Positions 32,931 through 40,420 of a DNA stretch of 43,335 nucleotides are shown piece after piece. The notes under the pieces were generated by a model. It did no database searches and was not told the DNA's origin. It was given only the letters and a program-made list of their open reading frames with translations. Source of the stretch: Faucicola osloensis_B (lineage in GTDB: Bacteria; Pseudomonadota; Gammaproteobacteria; Pseudomonadales; Moraxellaceae). How positions within the stretch are numbered: the stretch's first letter is position 1; the number at the start of each line of letters is the position of its first letter. Location: NCBI GenBank assembly GCA_964211495.1, contig CAXORL010000011.1:1-43335 (forward strand). The letters run 5' to 3'. The translations under genes and the position numbers were made by a program.

Positions 32931-34877
32931 CTAATTTTTCAAAAGGTCTAGCCAACCTTCATACAACATCACCATTGCCAGCGTATCAAGCTCACAATAC
33001 TTTAATAATCCCTGTTCAATTTTAGACCGCTCATAATCGCTCACATCCGCAAACTGCAAGCGAGCATAAGCCGTTAAAGCTGCCCCACCATCCTCAATCT
33101 CAGTCAAATGGGTCAAATACGCTTTATCCGCCTCATCGATATCATCGAATAACTTTGGCAATTGCTTATAAGGATTTTGCCATTCACCGCCCTGCTCGAC
33201 AAGCCACGTCCAATCGGTAAAATTCAAACTCGACAAACTCTCATGGCTACCATAAATCGGTTGTGAGTATTTCGCTTGTAAGGCTTTCGACTGTTTTAAA
33301 ATACCTGGCAGTACCGCTTTGATTGAATTGGAGCCATGCGTATAAGGGTCATAATAGTAGCGTTTTACTAGTTCAAGCATATCGACCATATTTCGATTGC
33401 CCGTCCATCTATCGGCTTTGGCGACTCTATCAGAGGCATGGGTAATAGTTTGGATAAATGCCATTAATTCATCTCTATCAGCCACGCTCTCATCCGCTTG
33501 CAGTTGCCGATAAATATGATTTAGAAAGCTGTTTTCGTGGTGTGAATAGCAAAATACGGTGCCGTTATCCTGTGCTAACTGGTTTTTTAACTGACGCACA
33601 AACGCATAATTGGGGAAAACATTGGGCTCAGTGTGTAAGAATTGCCCCGCATGTTCGATACGCCCATCTTCATAAACTTTGTGGTGAGAAAACTGGAAAG
33701 CAATCGCTTCATAGGGCTTGCGACCTTTGTTAAAGGGTATTGCCACCATTGATGTCTCAAAGTCAATAAAATGCAAGGGATACGCCCAACAGGCGATTTC
33801 TGCATTCAGCTTATCTGTATGAAGCCATACGCTATAGTCTTTTTTTTGGTATTTTTCAATCTGTAGCCATTGGCGTTGTCTTGTGGTCAGGCTATCACTT
33901 GCATCTTCAGGCTCAATATCTGAGCGAGTCAAATGAGAAAGTTTAATTTTACCTGTCTTAATTAAATTATCTGCCTGTCTAAAGTTCCAAATCTCCAAAA
34001 CTGTATCGTCTGAAAAATCTGACTCATCCCAACCCAATTGGCGTTGCCAACAGCGTTTACGACCACTTTTTGCAAAGATATCGCCGTCAAACTCACAGGT
34101 TTTGCAATGTTTCCCAATTGATTGGGTTAATTCTCGGTCATCTTGATAATGAGTGGCATAGTGATTGACCAATTCACTAAAACTCAAATTATTATCCGTA
34201 TAAGTTGTTTGATAAATCAGGTCACACTCTTCATCAACAGGAATTTGACACAATAGAGCTGGCAGTAAATCAGCTTGAATGATATTCACGGGCGTCACAA
34301 CAATGCGATTGCCTTCTCGAGTGATACGAAGTTTTTGATTCAGCCCATCAGTAGCGGCAGCTACCGTTTTATCAGCCAGGATTAAAAAAGCGGTCACATT
34401 GGCTTGTGGCATCGCTCGCTGAACAACATATTTTTGAAAAGCGATGTCTTCTAAATAAGGTTTCCACTCGGTCTTAATGCCACCTTTTGCCCCAAGAAAA
34501 CTACCATCAACAGGGTCAAACGATTTGGCTTTGACCTCAAACAATTTGATATCATTGCCTTTTTTCTGAAGGATGTCCACTCTGATCAATAGGTTTTGGT
34601 AAGCAATCGCTGCCTCATAAATAACGATATTATCTTGTTGGAGCCACTTAGCTGTTTCCACTAAGGCTTTTTGCGTGTTTAGTGTTTTTATATCTTTACC
34701 ATTAGGAAAATAACATTTTGCCAATTCACCAATTTGCATACCGCCTTCTGCCAATGCCGCCAAAAAACTATCATCATTTTTTTGATTGTTAAATTCAGGC
34801 TTGCCTGTGTAATACAGTTTGGTAGGGCATTCCATTGCCAATTTAAAACGAGATTTGGTTAGGTAACGAACCGACAT
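32931..34877 (-). CDS. DUF2779 protein: Cas4/AddB-like Fe-S nuclease fused to DEDD exonuclease-like domain
   Basis: A 648-aa protein. N-terminal half: PD-(D/E)XK core with Asp101 (IRVDIL) and Glu114-x-Lys116 (LFEVKAK), plus QKY at 148-150. One Cys near the start (Cys17, AMECPTKLYY) and three later (Cys258-x2-Cys261-x14-Cys276) give the split four-cysteine [4Fe-4S] arrangement of Cas4 and AddB. C-terminal half (DUF2779): LHFIDFETSMVAIPF (Asp372, Glu374), FCYSHHENSFLNHI and LLKYCELDTLAMVMLY, matching an RNase H-fold DEDD 3'-5' exonuclease. It lies 16 nt downstream of the WYL regulator in one operon and is probably the effector nuclease. AGGAAG precedes the ATG. Confidence 0.8.
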   Translation of the reverse strand: MSVRYLTKSRFKLAMECPTKLYYTGKPEFNNQKNDDSFLAALAEGGMQIGELAKCYFPNGKDIKTLNTQKALVETAKWLQQDNIVIYEAAIAYQNLLIRVDILQKKGNDIKLFEVKAKSFDPVDGSFLGAKGGIKTEWKPYLEDIAFQKYVVQRAMPQANVTAFLILADKTVAAATDGLNQKLRITREGNRIVVTPVNIIQADLLPALLCQIPVDEECDLIYQTTYTDNNLSFSELVNHYATHYQDDRELTQSIGKHCKTCEFDGDIFAKSGRKRCWQRQLGWDESDFSDDTVLEIWNFRQADNLIKTGKIKLSHLTRSDIEPEDASDSLTTRQRQWLQIEKYQKKDYSVWLHTDKLNAEIACWAYPLHFIDFETSMVAIPFNKGRKPYEAIAFQFSHHKVYEDGRIEHAGQFLHTEPNVFPNYAFVRQLKNQLAQDNGTVFCYSHHENSFLNHIYRQLQADESVADRDELMAFIQTITHASDRVAKADRWTGNRNMVDMLELVKRYYYDPYTHGSNSIKAVLPGILKQSKALQAKYSQPIYGSHESLSSLNFTDWTWLVEQGGEWQNPYKQLPKLFDDIDEADKAYLTHLTEIEDGGAALTAYARLQFADVSDYERSKIEQGLLKYCELDTLAMVMLYEGWLDLLKN

Positions 34878-34893
34878 GAGTTAACTTCCTATG

Positions 34894-35814
34894 TTATTGA
34901 ATCGTGATTGGGTCATTACAAATAGGATTGGATAAATACTGTTCTAATTGTTGAGTTAATTGCTGTTTTAAGTTATCTGGCGCAACAATCTCAATGTTGG
35001 GCAACCAATAACGTACTAATGGCAGTATTTCTTGTTCATGTACATTACGACACATGACAATGAGTGTGCCATCTAATAGCTCTTTAATGATTTCTTGATT
35101 CGGTAGTAATGAACGACGTTTAAAGTAAACGGATACATTGGCATGGATTTTTAGCATCACCTCATCAAGCGTATCCTCAAAATAGATACTATCGGTCGAA
35201 TTAATGCGTTTATTAATCTGTATATCGGGTTTAAATTGGCTTTGTTCGACTTGGACTTTGCGAATGCGTGCAACACTAAAGACTTTAATTCTATCGTCAT
35301 GTATGGCTATTAAATACCAAATGCCATTTTTATTGACCAATTTATAAGGTTCAACGATAAAAATTGCCCCTTTGCCATCTTGGCGATTGACCTTTTGATA
35401 GGTAAAACTTAATAGGCAATGCTGTTGAATCGCTTGATGAATCCCATCAAATTCTTTTAGCTTTGTTGCAATCGGTTCTGCAGCGAAAGTTTTAATAGTG
35501 ATACTATCAGTTAAGTATTTTTGGAAAAAATCTTGGTCAATCTTACCAAATAGGTCTTGTATACTGGCAAATCGAGCAAAGCGATTGATGTCTTCAATTT
35601 CAAACTTGCCCAAAAAGGTAGGGTCTAGTTGATAACCCGATTTGCTTTGCTCTAGCGGTAAAAATACAAAACGCTCTCGCAAGTCTCGCTGAATGGTACG
35701 AATGCTGACATTAAACTCTTCAGCCAATTCTTTTTCGACTAAGATTTCGCCTTGATTTAACTTTTGCAGGATGGTAGCTAAGCGAAAAGCGACCTTATCG
35801 TGATCATCTGCCAT
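34894..35814 (-). CDS. WYL-domain transcriptional regulator
   Basis: A 306-aa protein. N-terminal HTH (residues ~8-60, VEKELAEEFNVSIRTIQRDL), WYL ligand-sensing domain (~150-210: LLSFTYQKV, VEPYKLVNKNGIWYLIAIHD, with NGIWYL in place of the W-Y-L signature) and a C-terminal WCX dimer domain (ANVSVYFKRRSL, HEQEILPLVRYWLPNIEI). Regulators of this build (BrxR, CapW, DriD relatives) control defence operons and DNA-damage genes. It is encoded between two small membrane proteins and the DUF2779 nuclease. The near-palindromes at 36399, 36455 and 37042 are good candidates for its operators; this link is inference. Confidence 0.85.
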   Translation of the reverse strand: MADDHDKVAFRLATILQKLNQGEILVEKELAEEFNVSIRTIQRDLRERFVFLPLEQSKSGYQLDPTFLGKFEIEDINRFARFASIQDLFGKIDQDFFQKYLTDSITIKTFAAEPIATKLKEFDGIHQAIQQHCLLSFTYQKVNRQDGKGAIFIVEPYKLVNKNGIWYLIAIHDDRIKVFSVARIRKVQVEQSQFKPDIQINKRINSTDSIYFEDTLDEVMLKIHANVSVYFKRRSLLPNQEIIKELLDGTLIVMCRNVHEQEILPLVRYWLPNIEIVAPDNLKQQLTQQLEQYLSNPICNDPITIQ

Positions 35815-35842
35815 TTTCTTTCTCTCACTTATACTGTCTTTA

Positions 35843-36100
35843 TTAATCTAACCAACCTTGAGGTTTAATAGGTTCTCTGGGTGCACCTGATGCCTTAAAG
35901 GTGTCAGTAAATACCCCTAATAAAAACAAGATAATACCTAGACCGATGGCAATACCATTTTTTAAGCCGTCACTGGCATCATTCATAAACAGGTACATGA
36001 GTCCATAGCTAACCCCCGCACCAATCCCTGCATACACAACCGCTCGAATGAGTTTGCCCAGATAGTTGGCAAGCCATAGTGAAATCAGTAATATAACCAC
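35843..36100 (-). CDS. Small membrane protein
   Basis: An 85-aa protein with two to three hydrophobic helices (VILLISLWLANYL, AVVYAGIGAGVSYGLMYLF, IAIGLGIILFLLGVF) and a short polar tail. It probably starts at GTG 36100, 8 nt after GAGGTGG. Family not recognised. It stands 28 nt before the WYL gene and 12 nt after another small membrane protein, in the same operon. Membrane effectors or sensors are common partners in defence operons, but no specific role can be read here. Confidence 0.55.
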   Translation of the reverse strand: MVILLISLWLANYLGKLIRAVVYAGIGAGVSYGLMYLFMNDASDGLKNGIAIGLGIILFLLGVFTDTFKASGAPREPIKPQGWLD

Positions 36101-36112
36101 TGAGATACCACC

Positions 36113-36367
36113 TCAACTTAACCAAAATGCATCGCCAGCTATGCTTGGTCGCATTGATTTGTATAACAAATAACTGATAAAGGCAGTAAAGACAAAACTC
36201 CAAAAGCGACGGCTATTGTCCTCTGCTTCATTGCTATGTCGGGCTTTTTGCTCATCGGATAATTGGTGCCAAGCGTTTAATTCAGCGTGATAACGCACCA
36301 TGTTTTGTTGGTATTGTTGTTCTCTGCGGTATTGCTCATCATTCACGTCTAAACTTCCACTCATCAT
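36113..36367 (-). CDS. Small protein with one C-terminal membrane segment
   Basis: An 84-aa protein: a charged, helical N-terminal part (EQYRREQQYQQNMVRYHAEL, a likely short coiled coil) followed by one hydrophobic helix (FWSFVFTAFISYLLY) and a short tail. It is the first gene of the minus operon (36367 to 32931). Two ATGs in tandem (36367, 36364) could both serve. A near-palindromic site (36399-36413) lies 32 nt upstream, with a TAATCT -10-like hexamer between. Family not recognised. Confidence 0.55.
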   Translation of the reverse strand: MMSGSLDVNDEQYRREQQYQQNMVRYHAELNAWHQLSDEQKARHSNEAEDNSRRFWSFVFTAFISYLLYKSMRPSIAGDAFWLS

Positions 36368-36398
36368 AAATAGTTAGTAAGAGATTAGCAACAAAACT

Positions 36399-36413
36399 CG
36401 ACAGGTTATGACA
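36399..36413 (-). promoter_or_regulatory. Putative operator O1 of the WYL/DUF2779 operon
   Basis: On the minus strand: TGTCATAACCTGTCG, a near-palindrome (TGTCA/CGACA-like arms). Exactly 11 nt later on that strand comes TAATCT, a -10-like hexamer. It shares the 11-base core CATAACCTGTC with O2 and O3 and the same spacing to the -10, so it covers the -35 area. Confidence 0.6.
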
Positions 36414-36454
36414 AAAAAGTTAGGAAGTAGCAATTTTTTACTAAATTGCTTAAG

Positions 36455-36469
36455 CGACATAACCTGTCG
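36455..36469 (+). promoter_or_regulatory. Putative operator O2, before cassette 1
   Basis: CGACATAACCTGTCG, with perfect 5-bp arms (CGACA/TGTCG). TATCAT follows exactly 11 nt later (36481-36486) as the -10. It is divergent from O1 at a distance of about 42 bp, so O1 and O2 together make a divergent control region. Confidence 0.6.
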
Positions 36470-36520
36470 AATCTATCCTATATCATTAATCTATTAACTC
36501 AGGTACACAAAAAAAGCAAA

Positions 36521-36934
36521 ATGAATACCTTACCACCAATACCTTTCAAAAACCCTGCAAAACCAATTTCATTAGAGTCTTTTGTGATGCGTGAGCAGTG
36601 CTGGGCACAGCTTTTAGACAAGTATGAGCCTTCTTTAGCCAACTTGATAATCGCTTGTAATGATGCCTTATATCGCTACGATATTTTTACCGAAATGCCA
36701 TTTGCTTATGACATGGAGTTGTATGATGAATATATGAATGAAGCGGTTGCATTGGCATTAAAGCTGTCACAAAGTTTGACTTTTTTAGATAAACAAAAAA
36801 TTTGTGTATTGGTAACCGAAGTTGCGAATAAGTTTTTTGATAGTCCAAGAGGCTTACATATTGAACATGATTTTCTAAAAGAAATCAGTGAAGTCTACCA
36901 AGTTTATTATAATGTCAAGCATACCAAGGAATAA
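36521..36934 (+). CDS. Hypothetical protein, short paralog (cassette 1)
   Basis: A 137-aa protein from the ATG at about 36521 (MNTLPPIPFKNP). The open frame extends upstream only through non-ATG codons that overlap operator O2, so the later start is preferred. Its core (LANLIIACNDALYRYDIFTE, MPFAYDMELYDEYMNEA) closely matches the C-terminal domain of the 274-aa protein at 37111 (LANFIVACNDALYRYDLFPK). So it is a paralog lacking the N-terminal ~150 residues. No catalytic motif or signal peptide seen; family unknown. It is followed at once by a 23-codon remnant resembling the start of the gene at 37932. Confidence 0.55.
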   Translation: MNTLPPIPFKNPAKPISLESFVMREQCWAQLLDKYEPSLANLIIACNDALYRYDIFTEMPFAYDMELYDEYMNEAVALALKLSQSLTFLDKQKICVLVTEVANKFFDSPRGLHIEHDFLKEISEVYQVYYNVKHTKE

Positions 36935-36936
36935 AA

Positions 36937-37008
36937 ATGCCAAGTATTACTAATAACCCAAATGCGATTGTTTTGTGTTTTTACGATGAGTTAGAACAAT
37001 ATTTATGA
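36937..37008 (+). pseudogene. Truncated first copy of the alpha/beta protein gene
   Basis: ATG 36937 encodes 23 residues, MPSITNNPNAIVLCF and YDELEQYL, then TGA. This resembles the start of the protein at 37932 (MIGISDNPKAFALFV). It lies 2 nt after the short paralog, the same order as in the complete cassette 37111-38474, so it is best read as the rest of a duplicated and then deleted gene. Confidence 0.45.
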
Positions 37009-37041
37009 GGTCATAACGATTGTAAGCCTTTATATTTGTAA

Positions 37042-37056
37042 CGACATAACCTGTCA
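37042..37056 (+). promoter_or_regulatory. Putative operator O3 and promoter of cassette 2
   Basis: CGACATAACCTGTCA, followed exactly 11 nt later by a perfect -10 TATAAT (37068-37073). The -35 position falls inside the palindrome and is a poor match to TTGACA, so a regulator bound here would block or replace -35 recognition. Confidence 0.6.
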
Positions 37057-37110
37057 AGAGACTTTCTTATAATTGCGATGTAGCCAGTCAATGAGTAAAT
37101 AAGGAGATTT

Positions 37111-37935
37111 ATGAATAGAATCGATAACTTTAATAATCAAGCTTTTGGACTGAATGCTGTATCCCCCACCCCACCGAATAAAAAAACTCCCCTATTTTAT
37201 CTCACTGCTCTATCAGAAGTCGATGCTAATAACTCACCCTTGATTGGCTTATATTTTGTCAATAATAGCGATGAAACTTTAAAATACCTGTCTTCTGATG
37301 ACCCTATCAACTCTGACATTGTCTATTTAGATGTTTTGCCAAAACAAGCCGCAAAAATTGACCAATTTATCATGCAGTATATGGGCGATTTTTTAACCCA
37401 GTGCGATATTTATGTCGGACTACCAATGGCATTGACCTACTATTTCCGAGTGGTATTTAAAGATTTGGATGCTGGTGAAACCATTCCACTCTTGAATGAA
37501 GATTTGACAAAACCGAGAAGCGTAAATATTGCCCAAAAAATCACGACTGGCAAAGACCAGCCAATTTCTCCAATTGTGCTAAAAGACCGTCAGCAATGGT
37601 GGCCAAAACTGCTCACGCAATATGGTGAAGCGTTAGCCAATTTTATAGTGGCGTGTAACGACGCGTTATATCGTTATGACTTATTTCCAAAGATGCCTTA
37701 TGCCTATGGCTTGGATTTATATGATGAATATGCCAATGAATCGATTGAAATTGCCAAAGAACTATCTAGTCAAAATGAGGTGAATACATCGAAAGTGACT
37801 GAAGTCTTGTTAAATGTATTTGCCAAATATCTTGGCAAAGATGAGGTCATTAATCTATCTTCTGATTGTATTGAAAAAATCCTTACCGCTTGGAAAACGT
37901 TTCATAATTTTAACTTGTCAAAGGATAATTCATGA
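37111..37935 (+). CDS. Hypothetical protein, two-domain paralog (cassette 2)
   Basis: A 274-aa cytosolic protein. Residues ~25-130 form an N-terminal beta-rich domain (LIGLYFVNNSDETLKYLSSD, MALTYYFRVVFKDLDAGE). Residues ~150-270 are the domain shared with the short paralog at 36521 (ANFIVACNDALYRYDLF, YAYGLDLYDEYANES). AAGGAG stands 8 nt before the ATG and TATAAT/O3 further up. Its stop overlaps the next ATG by 4 nt (ATGA), so the pair is translationally coupled. Not a family I recognise. Control by the same operator motif as the WYL operon suggests a shared job. Confidence 0.65.
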   Translation: MNRIDNFNNQAFGLNAVSPTPPNKKTPLFYLTALSEVDANNSPLIGLYFVNNSDETLKYLSSDDPINSDIVYLDVLPKQAAKIDQFIMQYMGDFLTQCDIYVGLPMALTYYFRVVFKDLDAGETIPLLNEDLTKPRSVNIAQKITTGKDQPISPIVLKDRQQWWPKLLTQYGEALANFIVACNDALYRYDLFPKMPYAYGLDLYDEYANESIEIAKELSSQNEVNTSKVTEVLLNVFAKYLGKDEVINLSSDCIEKILTAWKTFHNFNLSKDNS

Positions 37936-38474
37936 TAGGAATCAGTGACAACCCGAAAGCATTTGCATTGTTTGTTATGGGCGAAGATGAGTCTAATTCA
38001 CCGTATTTTGAAGCGATTCCACTTGAGCAAAAATCGGTAAGAAAATTTGATTATCAGCAAGATTTAACCAATCTCATCCAAACTTACTTTAAAAGTCACG
38101 ATATGGGACATTTACAGCAGATGTTTGAAAAAATTGTGGTTTTCGGAGTTGGCATTGGAGCGGTGATAGCCAATGAGATTGCACATCGATATGGATTACG
38201 AGCGTTGCTTATCAATCCTGATATTGGTGATAAAACTTTACCATTTCAACTTACCAATACCCAATCTGTCCATGTGATGATTGAAGAAGAAATGGCAGAT
38301 TTCAGCAAGCAAAATTATGAGCAGTTTTTCGCTCAAGCTCCTAAAAATTTGGAGGTGGAATTTGTACGTGGTGATTGTTACGGTGTTGGTGGAGAATTGC
38401 AAATGGCTGTAGCGGATTTAGCTGAGTGCAGTTGGGCTTGGATTGATGATGCTACTTGGTATGGTGAAGATTAA
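37932..38474 (+). CDS. YqiA-like alpha/beta-hydrolase-fold protein, nucleophile missing (probable)
   Basis: A 180-aa protein. Its core EKIVVFGVGIGAVIANEIAH, then YGLRALLINPDIG, resembles the nucleophile-elbow region of YqiA/UPF0227-type hydrolases (GxSxGG followed by AVLINPA), but the Ser is replaced by Gly (GVGIG). So catalysis by the usual Ser is not expected, and it may be a binding or structural protein. The C-terminus is aromatic and acidic (ECSWAWIDDATWYGED). It is coupled to the upstream gene by a 4-nt ATGA overlap. Fold assignment is tentative. Confidence 0.5.
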   Translation: MIGISDNPKAFALFVMGEDESNSPYFEAIPLEQKSVRKFDYQQDLTNLIQTYFKSHDMGHLQQMFEKIVVFGVGIGAVIANEIAHRYGLRALLINPDIGDKTLPFQLTNTQSVHVMIEEEMADFSKQNYEQFFAQAPKNLEVEFVRGDCYGVGGELQMAVADLAECSWAWIDDATWYGED

Positions 38475-38545
38475 ATTCAATGAAAATTTGTTCTTTTCAT
38501 GGTAATCTATAATCGATGTTAATTGGAAAATCGTTGAGGGAATAT

Positions 38546-38598
38546 ATGTCTTATAAAGCGGATACTCGTTACTCTTATAAAAACGGTAAAGGTAACTC
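38546..38598 (+). pseudogene. Gene start truncated by IS remnant
   Basis: GAGGGA, then ATG 38546, encode MSYKADTRYSYKNGKGNS before the reading enters the IS3 end at 38599 and stops at a TAG shortly after. Only about 18 codons of the original gene remain; family unknown. The good ribosome binding site suggests a real gene once followed the cassette. Confidence 0.45.
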
Positions 38599-39060
38599 TG
38601 AACCGTCCCGAGTTTATCGGAGACAGATTTGCCTGAGTCAGGCAGCATAGCCTAACGGTTTTAGTGAACGATAGTAGATATTTTCCGCATCCACTACGAG
38701 CATAGCTCTCCGTCTTGCACTCGGGCAAAGCAGTGCTTTGCTAATCCTCGTTCAGGCGACAAATATCCATTAGTAGAGTGCAATCGTTCAAGGTTGTATC
38801 AGTGTACCCAATCAAGGGTAGCTAAGGCAATATCATTCACACCCTCCCATTCATGTTTAAAGCAATCAATCATCTCCATTTTGTATAGTCCATTCACGCT
38901 TTCCGCTAGGGAATTATTTGGGCTAGAAATGGGAAAGCACTACTTCAGAGATACGAGCGGCTTGGCTTTCTGTGGTAATGGTGGTAGGATTTTGCTTAGC
39001 TAAGTGCTTTTGATGTCATGGACAAGCTGTCAGGTGAGCATCCAAATTTGGTTGCTATTC
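38599..39060 (-). mobile_element. Degenerate, internally deleted IS3-family remnant (IS51-like)
   Basis: Starts at the terminal repeat TGAACCGTCCCGAG and, read on the minus strand, carries part of orfA (KFGCSPDSL, then HQKHLAKQNPTTITTESQAA) joined near 38940 directly to the end of orfB (NNSLAESVNGLYKMEMID, DWVH-stop). The middle (~850 bp compared with the copy at 4757) and the left end are lost, and stop codons are present. A double-hairpin element (38692-38754) interrupts orfB just before the DAENIYY-like end. Confidence 0.75.
38692..38754 (+). repeat. Double-hairpin REP-like element, copy C
   Basis: CACTACGAGCATAGCTCTCC, CGTCTTGCACTCGGG and CAAAGCAGTGCTTTGCTAAT give hairpins GAGC-ATA-GCTC and GCAAAGCA-G-TGCTTTGC. 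Same length and order as copy A. It is inserted in the orfB end of the IS remnant, in the opposite orientation relative to orfB than copy A. Confidence 0.75.
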
Positions 39061-39145
39061 AAATATAAGCTTGAAAAGTAAGTTTTAAGTTTAAAATAGG
39101 CTTATTTTTCTTAAATGGATTCTAAGTATTGGAAGTAAGGAAATC

Positions 39146-39175
39146 GCTCGTATTTTGCAATACGAGCATTTTTTT
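39146..39175 (+). terminator. Intrinsic terminator
   Basis: Perfect 9-bp stem GCTCGTATT (39146-39154) and AATACGAGC (39159-39167) with a 4-nt loop, followed by a run of seven T on the plus strand. It lies just past the stop codon of the minus-strand gene at 39174 and could serve both directions. Confidence 0.75.
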
Positions 39176-39494
39176 ACGCCACAGCGGTATCAGGAAAGTG
39201 GCTAAAGAATTTGGCTTTAAGTTTTGGATATAGCGTGTCATCGTTTTTTAAATCCTCAAGTAAGCTGTCATCATCGGACACAGGATAATTTTGTTTTAGC
39301 CATTTTTCTGCCCAACGTCGAACAGCACTATAATTGTCTAAATCTTGACTAACTTTTAAAAAGTAAGCCATTTTATTCCCTTCGCTGATGTCAAATTCGA
39401 TGATTAGTTGATTAGCTAAATTATTTGCATGGTCTTTAAGCAATTGGTTGTTACGTTGCAATTGGATAAGGCGTTGTAAGCTTGGTTTTTTCAT
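39174..39494 (-). CDS. Hypothetical small protein, plasmid backbone
   Basis: A 106-aa helical protein, basic at the start (MKKPSLQRLIQLQRNNQLLK) and acidic in the middle (PVSDDDSLLEDLKNDD). AGGTAG lies 8 nt before the ATG. No signal peptide or known motif. It stands alone between the IS remnant and the divergent HTH regulator, next to a terminator, and may be a plasmid maintenance protein; nothing proves it. Confidence 0.5.
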   Translation of the reverse strand: MKKPSLQRLIQLQRNNQLLKDHANNLANQLIIEFDISEGNKMAYFLKVSQDLDNYSAVRRWAEKWLKQNYPVSDDDSLLEDLKNDDTLYPKLKAKFFSHFPDTAVA

Positions 39495-39663
39495 GGGTGC
39501 TACCTCATTGGTTATTTAAAGTAAATATGTCATAATAACTAATAGAATATTACCAAATCAAATAAATAGTATTCTATTTAAAATAATAAGTGTTCTATAT
39601 AGATAATATATTAACACTAATAAATCATTATGCAAGCAGTTTTTAAAAAATTTTGAGGAATTT

Positions 39664-39873
39664 ATGCTACGTTTGAATTTACCCGTTTTATTTGCTCAAA
39701 AAGGTCTGAGAGTAGCGGATGCTGAGAGAGATACTGATATTTCGAGAACCACGTTGTACCGTATGTATAATAATGAAAGTAGTCGAGTAGATTTAGAAAT
39801 CCTTGAGAAGTTATGTCGCTACTTGGATTGTGAACCAAGTGACTTGTTTGTTTATAACAAAGAAGATGAGTAA
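39664..39873 (+). CDS. Small Cro/CI-type HTH regulator
   Basis: A 69-aa protein that is almost wholly one XRE/HTH_26 domain: FAQKGLRVADAERDTDISRT, TLYRMYNNESSRVDLEILEK, then LCRYLDCEPSDLFVYN, the usual C-terminal motif of YozG/HigA-like small regulators. GAGGAA precedes the ATG. It lies 600 bp before repB; such genes on Moraxellaceae plasmids often accompany the replication region, so it may regulate replication or its own divergent neighbour. Confidence 0.75.
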   Translation: MLRLNLPVLFAQKGLRVADAERDTDISRTTLYRMYNNESSRVDLEILEKLCRYLDCEPSDLFVYNKEDE

Positions 39874-40331
39874 TTCCGAATATTTGCGTTTCTTGTCTGT
39901 TTAAAAATTAGCCCTAAATCACTTAATCCTAACATGAAAGTTAATGTATTTCTAAAAAGCTCTGTGTGATGCGTTTTAAGCAAAGCAATTTTAAAATATT
40001 TCAGCTACCTACCATCTTGTAATATAAACATCAAAATAAACATTCTAAAATTTAAATTTGAACTATATCGAGCATCACTTGATTGAAAAATTCATAATTA
40101 ACTAAAAAAGATAAATTCTTATTGCAGAAATAGCATGTATTTTTGATGCTTGGCCACATTATTTTTGTCGATAATAGATTTCATTATCACATACTTACTA
40201 TAATTTTTACTTTTCTAAGATAGATTTCTAATTTATTAAAATAAAAAAATTATTTTTTAGTTTTTAATAGTTTTAAAAGGTTTTTAGAAGCTCTGCAATC
40301 CTTTAATAATAAGGGCTGCAGAGTAGTATGT
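39874..40331. other. AT-rich origin-proximal region with a hairpin
   Basis: About 460 bp without a gene. The stretch 40190-40290 is strongly AT-rich and could be the unwinding element of the origin. Directly before the iterons lies an imperfect hairpin: CTCTGCA (40291-40297) plus CCTT (40300-40303), pairing with AAGG (40311-40314) and TGCAGAG (40317-40323). No clear DnaA box was found by eye. Confidence 0.5.
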
Positions 40332-40420
40332 AGGACGGATTGACTACTTTATTAGGACGGATTGACTACTTTATTAGGACGGATTGACTACTTTATTAGG
40401 ACGGATTGACTACTAAATAG
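40332..40420 (+). repeat. Replication origin iterons, 22-bp units
   Basis: Four direct repeats beginning AGGACGGATTGACTACT at 40332, 40354, 40376 and 40398. The first three are complete 22-bp units (adding TTTATT to reach the next), the fourth diverges after 17 bases. There is no spacer between units. They are the expected binding sites of the RepB initiator encoded 64 bp downstream. Confidence 0.9.

Noticed and set aside
39045..39062. TTGCTATTCAAAT looked like a solo end of the 27803 IS
   Set aside because: In context it is read on the minus strand as orfA of the IS51-like remnant (IATKFGCSPD), so the match to the other IS end is chance.
40332..40420. Short direct repeats that could be taken for a CRISPR array
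   Set aside because: Units are 22 bp with no spacers, lie before a Rep_3 gene, and no cas genes are present; they are iterons.
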